Made by a program: the position numbers and the translations under genes
Source: Cobetia sp. L2A1
Lineage (GTDB): Bacteria; Pseudomonadota; Gammaproteobacteria; Pseudomonadales; Halomonadaceae
DNA: 64,000 nt
Reading direction: 5' to 3'
Assembly (NCBI RefSeq): GCF_009796845.1
Contig: NZ_CP047025.1
Location: forward strand, 4,030,001 to 4,094,000
The notes under the pieces: generated by a model
The model's database searches: none
Told to the model about the DNA's origin: nothing
What the model saw: the letters and a program-made list of their open reading frames with translations, nothing else
In this document: positions 29,162 to 38,250 of the stretch, piece by piece
How positions within the stretch are numbered: the first letter of the stretch is position 1
Layout: the number at the start of each line of letters is the position of its first letter

Positions 29162-29509
29162 AGCTATCCCCAGCCTGGATAATGAAGAGTACAGAGTGAC
29201 TTCAGGACGTAATGATCACGTGGGCGAACATCAACTACTCGCTGATGTCTGACGTATCAATCAAGTATCCGCCATTGTTACGTTGAGTACCTATGACACC
29301 ATGCTGCATCGCAAGAAAGCGGCCTGACAGTCCTTCGTCAGGGGGAGTAGGATACAAGGAATGATGCTGACCCTGTGGCCTGATAGTTCACTACGCCAAG
29401 TGCCTGCTTGAACATGTCATGCCCGTGGTACAAGTGCCATCATCGTAAGTATTATCACCCTTGCAGCCATCACGATAATTTTCATAACAACAAGATAGCG
29501 AGTCACATC
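29162..29509. other. Divergent region between pstS and the acyl-CoA thioesterase gene
   Basis: 348 bp without a credible gene. It should hold the pst promoter. Only isolated half-sites of the Pho consensus are seen on the minus strand (CTGTCAG at 29330-29324 and GTGTCAT at 29299-29293), not in 11-bp phase. Confidence 0.6.
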
Positions 29510-29962
29510 ATGCAAGCTTTGGATGACGTCCCAACGCCCAATGGGGCCCTGACGCTCAAGTTGATTGCTCAACGCCATGATACCAATCTCTATGGTGATA
29601 TCAGTGGTGGCTGGTTGATGCACCGCATGGACGAGGCCTGTGAACTGGCGGCCGGTCGAGTCGCCAATGGCCGAACAGCCACCGTAGCCGTGGAAGGACT
29701 CGACTTCCTGTCTCCCGTTCGTGTTGGCTCGGTAGTGAACGTATTCACCAACATCGCGGAGGTGGGTCGTAGTTCTATCCGGCTGTCCGTCGAGGTCTGG
29801 ATTCGCCCCCCGCAGGAGCGCAATCATCGCGCTCTGACCAAGGTGACCGAGGCCTGTTACGTGATGGTGGCGCTCGACGATAATGGCCGCATTCGTGCCG
29901 TTCCCACCGCGCCTGTAGAACAGCCATCACTCCTGTCATCCTCTCTTCCCCCAGTGGAATGA
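29510..29962 (+). CDS. Acyl-CoA thioesterase, hotdog fold (YciA/BACH-like)
   Basis: 150 residues. LKLIAQRHDTNLYGDISGGWLMHRMDEACELAA is the YciA/BACH-type signature: D near residue 23 in the NxYGDISGG loop is the expected active-site position, and VAVEGLDFLSPVRVGSVVNVFTNI follows. It hydrolyses acyl-CoA thioesters in the cytosol. A start upstream at 29408 is open but unlike the family; ATG 29510 is preferred although its ribosome-binding site is poor. It is monocistronic, with a shared terminator after it. Confidence 0.88.
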   Translation: MQALDDVPTPNGALTLKLIAQRHDTNLYGDISGGWLMHRMDEACELAAGRVANGRTATVAVEGLDFLSPVRVGSVVNVFTNIAEVGRSSIRLSVEVWIRPPQERNHRALTKVTEACYVMVALDDNGRIRAVPTAPVEQPSLLSSSLPPVE

Positions 29963-29980
29963 GGGATAACGCCAGAAGAC

Positions 29981-30012
29981 AAAAGGCCGCTCCGGATTCG
30001 GGGCGGCCTTTT
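29981..30012. terminator. Bidirectional Rho-independent terminator
   Basis: Stem of 10 bp (29981-29990 with 30003-30012) with AAAA and TTTT ends. It serves the thioesterase gene on plus and the TRAP binding protein gene on minus. Confidence 0.9.
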
Positions 30013-30038
30013 ACGTTATCAGTCTGCTCAGAAAAAAC

Positions 30039-31142
30039 TCAAGACGTCGCGTCTTCACTCAATACGCGTGCACGACCATCAAGATAGGCGCGCTCGCCAG
30101 TTCTGGTCCAGGGTGCGACCCGTTGCTGGAAGGCGCGGTAGGAATCATATACCCGCTTGGCATCGGCATCTTTCGCGACGAATTCGTCCAACACCTCGTT
30201 GGAAGCCTCGTACAGCGCGGTATAGACATCCTCGGGGAATTCGCGCAGTTGCACACCGTGCTCCTCGACCAATGACGTCAGGGCAGTGGCGTTGCGCAAT
30301 GCGAACTCGTCGACCATGGCATGATTGGCAATCTTGGCCGCCTGAATCACGACCTGTTGGAGATCTTCCGGCAGCGCCTGCCACGCCTCCATGTTGACCG
30401 TGCCTTCCAGAATTGCCGAAGGCTCATTCCAGGCCGGTGAGTAGTAGTACTTGGCGACCTGATGCAGGCCAAAGGCCAAGTCATTGTAGGGGCCAACCCA
30501 ATCCGCCGCATCAATCACGCCGGTTTCCATTGCCGTGAAGATCTCGCTGCCCGGCAACGTCAGCGTACTGGCACCGATACGATTCATCACCTCACCGGCA
30601 AGCCCGGGCAAGCGAATCTTGAGCCCTTTCATGTCGGCCAGGCTCTTCACTTCCTTGTTGAACCAGCCCGCCATCTGCGTACCGGTATTGCCGACGGCCA
30701 GCGGCTTGAGATTGTGACGCGCATAGATTTCATCCCACAGCGCCATGCCGTCGCCGTAATACAGCCAGGCATTGGTCTCGGTGGTATTCATGCCAAAAGG
30801 CACTGCCGTGAAGAACTGGGCAGCAGGAATCTTGCCCTTCCAGTAATAGGATGCCGAATGTCCCATCTGGGCCGTGCCGGAAGATACCGCATCAAAGACT
30901 TCCATGGCCGGTACCATCTCACCGGCACCGTAGACCTTGACCTGCAGACGGCCACCGGAGAGCGTGCCTATCAATTCCGCGAATTCATTGGCTCCCGTGC
31001 CCAACGCAGGGAAATTCTTCGGCCAGGAAGTCACCATCTTCCAGTGAATGGTCTCGGCGGCGTGCGCGGTGGAGACAAAGGGCGCAGCGGCGATACCAGC
31101 AGCCCCCGCACCGAGAGCGGTAAGAAAACGACGGCGTTGCAT
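30039..31142 (-). CDS. TRAP transporter solute-binding protein, DctP family (Tat-type signal)
   Basis: 367 residues. The N-terminus MQRRRFLTALGAGAAGIAAAPFVSTAHA is a Tat-like signal peptide (RRRFL), cleaved after AHA. The body has the DctP pattern: TIHWKMVTSWPKNFPALGTGANEF, VFDAVSSGTAQMGHSASYYW, DMKGLKIRLPGLAGEVM, and VIDAADWVGPYNDLAFGLHQVAKYYY, the last including the arginine/carboxylate-binding surround. It binds an organic acid for a membrane QM pair. No dctQ or dctM lies next to it; neighbours are a thioesterase and uvrD. ATG 31142 follows AAGGA. The ligand is unknown. Confidence 0.9.
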   Translation of the reverse strand: MQRRRFLTALGAGAAGIAAAPFVSTAHAAETIHWKMVTSWPKNFPALGTGANEFAELIGTLSGGRLQVKVYGAGEMVPAMEVFDAVSSGTAQMGHSASYYWKGKIPAAQFFTAVPFGMNTTETNAWLYYGDGMALWDEIYARHNLKPLAVGNTGTQMAGWFNKEVKSLADMKGLKIRLPGLAGEVMNRIGASTLTLPGSEIFTAMETGVIDAADWVGPYNDLAFGLHQVAKYYYSPAWNEPSAILEGTVNMEAWQALPEDLQQVVIQAAKIANHAMVDEFALRNATALTSLVEEHGVQLREFPEDVYTALYEASNEVLDEFVAKDADAKRVYDSYRAFQQRVAPWTRTGERAYLDGRARVLSEDATS

Positions 31143-31310
31143 GGCACAGTCCTTGTTCGAGTTATTGGTTTGCGAGTTACTGGGCGATACGAATGGCACA
31201 ATCTGAAAGTAGGGCGTCTACCTCCACTATGCCGCTGCCAATGTATCGCCCACAACTGCACCAAGGCCGTAGTCCGATGCTTTAGCTTGCCCCTTTTTCA
31301 TGCCATATCT

Positions 31311-33533
31311 TCAACTCAGCACTTCAAGTTTGGCAAAACCAAGTACTAGCCACTTGTCACCCTCACCTTCGAAACTGATCTGCACACGAGCGCGTTCCCC
31401 CTGTCCTTCGGCATTGATCACGACACCCTCACCAAACAGCGGATGACGCACCATGCTACCCAGTGACAACGCAGGCATGCCATCGCTGGCCTCGACACTC
31501 TCCTGACGCGGGCCGGACGGGCGACGATTCGGGGTCGCACGTTGCGTCGAGACCGGGCGCGAGATCTGGCCGCGCAGGCGCACCTCTTCCAGCAACTCCT
31601 CCGGTAGCTCGCGCAGGAAGCGCGAGGGACGCTGGAAGGTCTCTTTGCCGTGCATGCGGCGCAGCTCGGCATAGGTGAGATAGAGGCGCTGCATGGCACG
31701 GGTGACGCCGACATAACATAGGCGACGCTCTTCCTCGAGACGGCCCGGCTCTTCCAGTGACATCTTGTGCGGGAAGAGACCTTCCTCGACCCCTGCCACG
31801 AAGACCACCGGGAACTCGAGCCCCTTGGCAGAGTGCAGTGTCATCATCTGTACGCACTCTTCGCCTTCAGCAGCCTCATGATCACCGGCATCCAGCGCGG
31901 CTTCCGCAAGGAAGGGCTCCAGTGCCTCGGCACCTTCACTGACGGCATTCGGGTCCATCCGCTCACCCTGACCGAAGGCACGGCAAGCATTGACCAGCTC
32001 GGCCAGGTTCTCGAGACGCGCCTGCGCCTTTTCGCCTTTTTCAGCAGCATGGTGCTCGCGTAGTGCCGAGACATGAATGACATGCTCGACCAACTCATGC
32101 AGCGCCATGCCAGCGGTATCATTATCAAGGCCATCAATGAGATCACTGAAGGCGCGCACGGCCGTCGCAGCGCGGCCCTTGAGCGCACCATCAGCGACAG
32201 CATCACCCATCGCCTGCCACATGGTCAGGTTACCGAAGCGGGCACGCTCGCGCAGTTGCTCGACTGTCCGCATGCCGATACCGCGCGCCGGTACGTTGAT
32301 CACACGCTCCAGCGCCGCATCATCTTCACGGTTGTTCATCAGACGCAGGTAAGCCAGTGCGTTCTTGATTTCGAGGCGTTCATAGAAGCGCTGGCCGCCA
32401 TAGATGCGATACGGCATGCCCTGACGGATCAGCGTTTCCTCCAGCACTCGTGACTGGGCGTTGGAGCGATAGAGGATGGCCACATCATCACGGCTGTAGC
32501 CATGCTCGTTGACCAGTTCACGAATGGTGTCGGCGATGAAGCGTGATTCATCGATGTCATTGAAGCCGGCATAGATACGGATGCGCTCGCCGCGCCCGCT
32601 GTCGGTCCACAGATTCTTGCCCATCCGCCCGCCGTTGTTGCTGATCAGGGCGTTGGCGGCTTCGAGGATGGCGCTGGTCGAGCGATAGTTCTGCTCCAGA
32701 CGCACTACACGCGTATTGGCGAATTCGTCGGTGAAGCGTTGGATATTCTCGACCCGCGCGCCCCGCCAGCCATAGATCGACTGGTCATCATCACCCACCA
32801 CCGTCATGCACTCACGATTGCCGGCCAACAGTTTCAGCCACGCATACTGCAATGTGTTGGTGTCCTGAAACTCATCGACCAGGATGTGGCCGAAGCGTTC
32901 GCGGTAGTGGTTCAGCAGGTGCGGCGTGTCACGCAACAGCTCAAGCGAGCGCAGCAGCAGCTCACCGAAGTCCACCAACCCACCACGTTCACAGGCCAGC
33001 TGGTAGAGCTCATACATCTCGACCATCTTGCCCATGTAGGCATCGCCATGGGTCTGCACCTGATGGGCACGTAGCCCCTCTTCCTTGCAGCCGGAGATGA
33101 AATACTGAACTTGCTTGGGCGGCCAGCGTTCGTCATCGACGTTGTGCTGCTTGAGCAGGCGTTTGACCATGCGTAGCTGGTCATCGCTGTCGATGATCTG
33201 GAAGTGTTCAGGCAGGCGCGCCTCCTGCCAATGCGTGCGCAGTAGACGATGACTGATGGAGTGAAAGGTGCCGACCCACATATGACGCAGACTGGCGCCG
33301 TTGAGCGCCTCAAGCCGCGTGCGCATCTCGCGGGACGCCTTGTTGGTGAAGGTCACCGACAGGATGGCGTAGGGCGACATCTGATACTGGTCCATCAACC
33401 AGGCGATGCGATGAACCAGCACACGGGTCTTGCCGGAACCGGCCCCGGCCAGCACCAGCATATTGCCAGGCGGCGCGGACACAGCCTCGCGCTGATGCGT
33501 GTTGAGATGGTCAAGAAGGGGCGATTCAGACAT
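31311..33533 (-). CDS. uvrD: DNA helicase II UvrD
   Basis: 740 residues. Walker A AGAGSGKTR at residues 30-37, SF1 motif Ia TFTNKASREM, motif II DEFQDTN near residue 222, motif III GDDDQSIYGWRG, motif IV EQNYRST, motif V LHSAKGLEF and motif VI VGVTRAM are all present. The C-terminal FGEGVVINAEG...FEGEGDKWLVLGFAKLE is UvrD rather than Rep. It unwinds DNA in nucleotide excision and mismatch repair. Plain ATG start; no LexA box found upstream. Confidence 0.95.
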   Translation of the reverse strand: MSESPLLDHLNTHQREAVSAPPGNMLVLAGAGSGKTRVLVHRIAWLMDQYQMSPYAILSVTFTNKASREMRTRLEALNGASLRHMWVGTFHSISHRLLRTHWQEARLPEHFQIIDSDDQLRMVKRLLKQHNVDDERWPPKQVQYFISGCKEEGLRAHQVQTHGDAYMGKMVEMYELYQLACERGGLVDFGELLLRSLELLRDTPHLLNHYRERFGHILVDEFQDTNTLQYAWLKLLAGNRECMTVVGDDDQSIYGWRGARVENIQRFTDEFANTRVVRLEQNYRSTSAILEAANALISNNGGRMGKNLWTDSGRGERIRIYAGFNDIDESRFIADTIRELVNEHGYSRDDVAILYRSNAQSRVLEETLIRQGMPYRIYGGQRFYERLEIKNALAYLRLMNNREDDAALERVINVPARGIGMRTVEQLRERARFGNLTMWQAMGDAVADGALKGRAATAVRAFSDLIDGLDNDTAGMALHELVEHVIHVSALREHHAAEKGEKAQARLENLAELVNACRAFGQGERMDPNAVSEGAEALEPFLAEAALDAGDHEAAEGEECVQMMTLHSAKGLEFPVVFVAGVEEGLFPHKMSLEEPGRLEEERRLCYVGVTRAMQRLYLTYAELRRMHGKETFQRPSRFLRELPEELLEEVRLRGQISRPVSTQRATPNRRPSGPRQESVEASDGMPALSLGSMVRHPLFGEGVVINAEGQGERARVQISFEGEGDKWLVLGFAKLEVLS

Positions 33534-33670
33534 GCAGGGCTCACCACAGGGCAGAGGGTCGGAGATCGGAGCAGCCCGTCTATCGCCGCCCCTGTTCAGG
33601 CATCCACCTTATCACATGGCTGCGCTGTCACTCTCCCCTCTCCAGCAGCCTTCCATCGCAGTCATTGCGA

Positions 33671-34537
33671 TCAATGAGCGTCGAAACCGTGCTCATCCAA
33701 GCGCAGTGTCGCCAAGCTCTTCTTGACGGCTTCAAGCTGCTCCTTGAGCTTGGGACCACGCGTCTTGGCAACGCCGACTGCCAATGTATCGACGATGACC
33801 AGATGTGCAATACGCGAGCTCATCGGCGTGTATATCTCGGTGTCTTCGTGCACATCAATATGCAGCGGCAGCGTGACCTCTTCTGCCAGCGGCGAGCCGC
33901 TCGGACACAGGCCAATCACCGTGGCGCCAGCATCGCGCGCCAATCTGACACTCGCGATCAGTGCCTTGGTGCGCCCTGTCTGGGAGATGGCAACGACAAC
34001 ATCACGCGGCCCCAGCGTCACCGCCGACATGTTCTGCATGTGCGGGTCGGTATAGGCTGCGGTAGAAATCTGCAGGCGGAAGAACTTGTGCTGGGCATCA
34101 TGTGCCACCGCGCCAGAAGCGCCATAACCATAAAACTCGACACGGCTGGCAGACGCCAGTGAGTGGATCGCGCGGGCAACGGCCTCGGCATCCAGACGGT
34201 CACGTACTGACAGCAGAGTCCCGATGGTGGAGTCGAACAACGCATGGGAGAACTCCGCCACGCTGTCGGAATCGTTCATCGAGAACTGGGCAAACTGGGT
34301 GCCCGTCGCCAGACGCTGGGCCAATTGAAGCTTGAAGTCCTGGAATCCGGCAAACCCCATCGCTCGACAGAAGCGTACGACGGTCGGCTCACTGACAGAT
34401 GACTCACTGGCCAGATCCACAATCCGCATGTGAATCACTTCCTCCGGATTACGGAGAACATAGCGGGCGACCTTCTGTTCTGAGCGACGGAAATTTTCCA
34501 TCCGGCTTCTCAGGTCGTCGAAGATGGCATGACTCAC
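33671..34537 (-). CDS. hexR: RpiR family transcriptional regulator, HexR type
   Basis: 288 residues. The N-terminal RpiR helix-turn-helix includes VARYVLRNPEEVIHMRIVDLASESSVSEPTVVRFCRAMGFAGFQDFKL. The C-terminal SIS domain (about 125-260) contains VEFYGYGASGAVAHDAQHKFFRL and VVVAISQTGRTKALIASV. The match to HexR, which senses 2-keto-3-deoxy-6-phosphogluconate and represses Entner-Doudoroff and related genes, is close. Usually hexR is beside zwf or edd; here it is alone between uvrD and a small gene, so its targets must be elsewhere. Confidence 0.82.
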   Translation of the reverse strand: MSHAIFDDLRSRMENFRRSEQKVARYVLRNPEEVIHMRIVDLASESSVSEPTVVRFCRAMGFAGFQDFKLQLAQRLATGTQFAQFSMNDSDSVAEFSHALFDSTIGTLLSVRDRLDAEAVARAIHSLASASRVEFYGYGASGAVAHDAQHKFFRLQISTAAYTDPHMQNMSAVTLGPRDVVVAISQTGRTKALIASVRLARDAGATVIGLCPSGSPLAEEVTLPLHIDVHEDTEIYTPMSSRIAHLVIVDTLAVGVAKTRGPKLKEQLEAVKKSLATLRLDEHGFDAH

Positions 34538-34703
34538 GGCACACTCCTTGCAGACTTCATGGGCATGCCTGAGCTTACGTCATCCTTTAGGGGGTGTCGC
34601 CATCGCAGGCGGGCTGTAGTCACAATTTTGTCAAGTGCGCTATAGTAAAACGGTGTGGCGCCAGTGAAAGCCCACATCCTTTGGATACCATGGAGGTCGA
34701 ATC

Positions 34704-34928
34704 ATGCGTAGTTCAGAGCAAGTAGATACGCTCAAGAAAGAGCTTCTCGATATTTTCATGACCTTGGGTGCCGATGAACATCAGGCCCGAAAAAAACAAA
34801 GCGAAGTCCGCCACCTCCGCGCACGTCGTGGAATTGAAATGCACAACGAAATCAAGCGCCTAAGCAAGGATTTAAGCGACATCGAAGTGCTGGAAATGGA
34901 TACCGCAAGCGACATCGACACCCACTGA
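34704..34928 (+). CDS. Small charged, coiled-coil-like protein of unknown function
   Basis: 74 residues, with ATG 34704 preceded by GGAGG at 7 nt, a strong translation signal. The sequence is highly charged with a helical pattern (DTLKKELLDIFMTLGADEHQ, then KRLSKDLSDIEVLEMDT). No cysteine, signal peptide or membrane segment. It starts downstream of hexR, divergently, and ends in a hairpin. I do not recognise the family; in other Halomonadaceae such short genes are listed as hypothetical. Confidence 0.65.
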   Translation: MRSSEQVDTLKKELLDIFMTLGADEHQARKKQSEVRHLRARRGIEMHNEIKRLSKDLSDIEVLEMDTASDIDTH

Positions 34929-34934
34929 GTTTCT

Positions 34935-34960
34935 GGCGGGAATGCGATTCGCTTCCCGCC
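34935..34960 (+). terminator. Terminator-like hairpin after the small coiled-coil gene
   Basis: An 8-bp stem (34935-34942 with 34953-34960) with an inner GCG/CGC pair begins 7 nt after the stop codon. No T-run follows. Confidence 0.55.
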
Positions 34961-35322
34961 GTTACTGCTCTGCCTTCCGTCTACCCTCTCTTGAGTGGAC
35001 AGATCAACCATGCACTCGGCATCGGCGCCACAGCGCGGTACGCCAATCTTCTCCTGTTATTTTTCCCAATACTTGGCACTTGCCTTTCATGACACTCATT
35101 GCGCTATTGCAGTGCAACACCTGCACGATCATTCAGAATCATGCTTCTTTCTGTTGCATCACCACGCAATGAAATACCTACCTCTATCGACTGATAATAA
35201 TAATCAAAAACACGCGAGGCCCGCCAAATTGGCGAGCCTCGGTGATGACACTTATCGAGAAGATATTACGACATAAATCGTTCAGTCGTCAGGCAATAAC
35301 CTCTCAAAACTCTCTTCCTTTC
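34961..35322. other. Intergenic region between the small gene and the SNF transporter
   Basis: 362 bp, more A+T-rich than its neighbours, with no credible gene. Apart from the terminator listed at 35200-35241 I see nothing defined in it. Confidence 0.6.
35200..35241 (-). terminator. Rho-independent terminator of the SNF transporter gene
   Basis: On the minus strand a stem (35241-35236 with 35220-35215, with an inner GCCA/TGGC pair) is followed by a T-rich run (GTGTTTTTGATT). It lies 82 nt after the stop. Confidence 0.75.
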
Positions 35323-36690
35323 TTACAGGCTGGAAGCGAACACTACGACCACACCAACCGGGGCGATATAGCGGGCAACAAAACTCCACAATGAAAAGGC
35401 AGAGTCGCTCATGTTGAGCTGACTGCGAACTTCATCACGGCCCATGAACCAGCCCACGAAGACAATGGTTGCCAGTCCCGTCAGCGGTAGCATCAATTTA
35501 CTGGTCGCATAGTCGAGCAGGTCGAATACCGTCATGCCTTCGAACTTGCCGAACATGCCCAGCGGTGCCACGTCGCTCCACACATTGAAGGACAGGATAG
35601 TGGCAATACCTAACAGCCAGGTCGCGATACCTGCCACCCAGGCAGAGACGACACGTGACATCGGCGTCTTCTCTTCCAGCCATTCGACGATGGGCTCCAG
35701 CAGTGAGATGCCGGAGGTCCAGGCAGCGAACACCAGCAACACGAAGAACATCACGCCAAACACTTCGCCGCCCGGCATTTGACCGAAGGCCAGTGGCAGC
35801 GTCTGGAAGATCAGGCCCGGGCCAGCGGCAGCATCGAGTCCATTGGAGAACACTACCGGGAAGATGGCCAAACCTGCCAACAACGCGATCACGGTATCCA
35901 GCACTACCACAATCAATGCGGTGCGGCCGATATTGACGTCATCGGAGAGGTAAGAGCCGTACGCCATCATGATGCCCATGCCCAGTGACAGGGTGAAGAA
36001 GGCATGTCCCATCGCCGCCAGCACGCCATCCTTGTCGAGCTTGGAGAAGTCCGGCGTCAACAGCCAGGCAGCCGCTTCAGCGAAACCATCCGTGGTGGCC
36101 GCGTAGCCGACCAGCATGATCAGCATGACCGCCAGCAGTGGCATCAGAATCTTGGCAGCACGTTCAAGCCCTCCAGCAACCCCGCCCGCGACGACCAGAA
36201 TGACCATCAGCATGAAGGCACTGTGCCAAGCCAAAAGAGTGGCCGGATTACTGAGTAGCCCACCAAACAGGCTACCGGCCGTGTCTGCGGTCAGGCTCTC
36301 GAAGCTGCCGGTTGCCGCATCGGCGATGAAGGCCAGCGCCCAGCCCCCGATCACGCTATAGAAGGACAGGATCAAATAGGCGCCCAGGACACCGGCCACC
36401 CCGATCAACACCCAGGCAGGGCTGCGCTTGAGGCGCGCACTGATGTTGCTCATGGTCGAGATAGGGTTCTTCTGACCCAGACGGCCCAATAGCCATTCAG
36501 ACATCAAGATCGGCAGACCGATCAGCAGAATACAGACCAGATAGACGAGCACGAAAGCGCCACCGCCGCTCTCGCCGGTCATGTAGGGGAATTTCCAGAT
36601 ATTGCCAAGGCCAACGGAAGACCCGACAGCGGCCAGGGTAAAGGCCAGACGGGAAGACCACTGTGCGTGGGTATGCGGTTTGGATGACAT
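35323..36690 (-). CDS. Sodium-dependent transporter, SNF/NSS family
   Basis: 455 residues with about 11-12 membrane segments. The N-terminal signature WSSRLAFTLAAVGSSVGLGNIWKFPYMTGESGGGAF contains the Na+-site glycines and the LGNIWKFPY motif of LeuT-like transporters; GAYLILSFYSVIGGW forms part of the substrate site and FFTLSLGMGIMMAYGSYL a later Na+-site helix. These carriers import amino acids or related small amines with Na+. The substrate is unknown. ATG 36690 follows AGGGA; the open frame to 36762 is not the start. Confidence 0.9.
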   Translation of the reverse strand: MSSKPHTHAQWSSRLAFTLAAVGSSVGLGNIWKFPYMTGESGGGAFVLVYLVCILLIGLPILMSEWLLGRLGQKNPISTMSNISARLKRSPAWVLIGVAGVLGAYLILSFYSVIGGWALAFIADAATGSFESLTADTAGSLFGGLLSNPATLLAWHSAFMLMVILVVAGGVAGGLERAAKILMPLLAVMLIMLVGYAATTDGFAEAAAWLLTPDFSKLDKDGVLAAMGHAFFTLSLGMGIMMAYGSYLSDDVNIGRTALIVVVLDTVIALLAGLAIFPVVFSNGLDAAAGPGLIFQTLPLAFGQMPGGEVFGVMFFVLLVFAAWTSGISLLEPIVEWLEEKTPMSRVVSAWVAGIATWLLGIATILSFNVWSDVAPLGMFGKFEGMTVFDLLDYATSKLMLPLTGLATIVFVGWFMGRDEVRSQLNMSDSAFSLWSFVARYIAPVGVVVVFASSL

Positions 36691-37071
36691 GTGAATCCCT
36701 GATTCGTCGCGAGGATGCCTGTCGTTGATAGGACAGTCGGCATCTTGTTGTGCTTGTTGCATCTTGCCGCGTATTCGGACGGATCATCCGCTTGCAGACA
36801 AGATGGCGTCGCAGGATCACTGCTGTGATGCATCTACCTCCCCCCGATGGCCGGATAGGTCATGGAAGGCAGGCAAATTGATGCCGATAGGCACGCCGGA
36901 ACAGACACTGTGCTCATTTCCGGTAAATATCGCCGTGGTAGCAGCGACATGTAGCTAAAGTTACTTGATTGGCCCTCTATCTGCCAGCAAGCCACCATCA
37001 GACCATCGCCTCACGGAGAAATTATATACTGGGGGTGAATCACTGCAGATAGACGTCTTGAGCGCGATAGA
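36691..37071. other. Intergenic region upstream of the SNF transporter gene
   Basis: 381 bp without a credible gene, between two minus-strand genes. It must contain the SNF gene promoter. A TATAAT-like hexamer on the minus strand near 37024 is about 330 nt from the ATG and has no clear -35. Confidence 0.55.
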
Positions 37072-37998
37072 TCAGAACAGGCTGCCCTGACATTCCCCAG
37101 GGAACTCACCTATTGCCGGCCGATCAAGGCGAGCATATACCTGGTTGGCGAGCAGACGAGCCAGCGCAGGGGCCGCTTTATTGTCAGGAGTATGTATAAA
37201 CAGAAAGGGGCTTTTCCCCTGATTTATCCACAAGAAAAGCCGTTCAATCCAGGGAGAAAACAAGGCGATATTCGTTGCCTCATCATAGTGACCAATAAAA
37301 CGGATGATGGGCTGATGGGCACTCGAGAACACATGTAACGGGCGGTGTGGCTTTTCAGAGCGCGCGATGGCCAGGCCAGGATGCGCGGTAGTCGGACCAC
37401 TGAAGAGTGGTCGCACATCCAGCATGACGCGATCAGCGCCATGAGTTATCAACAATCGATTCAACTGCCGTTCAGCCTCACCCTTGGCGAAGAATGCCGG
37501 GGCGCGAGGCTCGACGGCCCACGCAAGTCCTTCGCCGCGTACATGCAGGAAGAATTGCTCCAGAAGCGGCAATACTTCGGCGCCCAGATCGCGTGGCAGC
37601 TGAATCATGATAGGGCCCAACTGAGCTTTCAGAGGCGCGATGCGCTCAAGAAATGCCGCAAGCTCATCCTCGATACCGACCATGCGCAACTCGTGGGTCA
37701 GACGTCCTGGCAGCTTGAAACAGAAACGAAATCCCGTAGGCGCCTGACGTGCCCAGCTGGCGACGGCCTCTACCGTCGGCTGGGCATAGAAACTGGTATT
37801 GCCCTCGACGCAATCAAACACCTGCGCGTAGTCCGCCAGATGCTCACGCGGTCCACTGGCCGGCAGCAGACTGCCTCGCCAATCATCATTGGCCCACATG
37901 GCAAGGCCAAGGTGCAACTCACCCGGGGGAGTGTCTGCTAGCGGTGCATTGGACGATGATGCTGCGCACTGAGGGTGCATCTTGAGCTGGATTCCCAA
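37072..37998 (-). CDS. yecE: DUF72 family protein YecE
   Basis: 308 residues with the DUF72 TIM-barrel pattern: LHLGLAMWANDDWRGSLLP, YAQVFDCVEGNTSFYAQPTVEAVASWARQAPTGFRFCFKLPGRLTH, and FIGHYDEATN toward the end. The role of YecE is unknown. The start is ATG 37998 or 37980 (codon 7); both look equal. A perfect DnaA 9-mer occurs inside the gene at 37224-37232 by probable chance. Divergent from the YitT-like gene. Confidence 0.85.
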   Translation of the reverse strand: MGIQLKMHPQCAASSSNAPLADTPPGELHLGLAMWANDDWRGSLLPASGPREHLADYAQVFDCVEGNTSFYAQPTVEAVASWARQAPTGFRFCFKLPGRLTHELRMVGIEDELAAFLERIAPLKAQLGPIMIQLPRDLGAEVLPLLEQFFLHVRGEGLAWAVEPRAPAFFAKGEAERQLNRLLITHGADRVMLDVRPLFSGPTTAHPGLAIARSEKPHRPLHVFSSAHQPIIRFIGHYDEATNIALFSPWIERLFLWINQGKSPFLFIHTPDNKAAPALARLLANQVYARLDRPAIGEFPGECQGSLF

Positions 37999-38250
37999 TG
38001 GATATGACTCGATAACTGCTGATTACGTAGCAGATATTTCTGCTACCAAAGCGACGTAAGCACAATAATAACTGTCACTTCCTCATGCTATGGTCCGCTT
38101 CCTGCATGACGTCATCATGGCAACAGCTGAGGCTTGATGCCATGCGTAGTGCCAACAGGCGGAACATCCACCGCCTTGGCCCCCCTTCCTGCTAGCCACA
38201 AGCCAAGCCGGGAGACATCTCCATTGACTGCCCTTACCCCGGAGCCTGTC

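Noticed and set aside
29293..29330. Two Pho half-sites upstream of pstS
   Set aside because: They are separated by 31 bp, out of the 11-bp phase needed for a Pho box, and match only half of the consensus each.
33534..33620. Possible LexA box before uvrD
   Set aside because: A CTGT half-site exists but the matching ACAG at 8-nt distance is not present.
37224..37232. Perfect DnaA box inside yecE
   Set aside because: A single 9-mer is expected by chance about once in 130 kb of double-strand sequence, and it is alone with no cluster.
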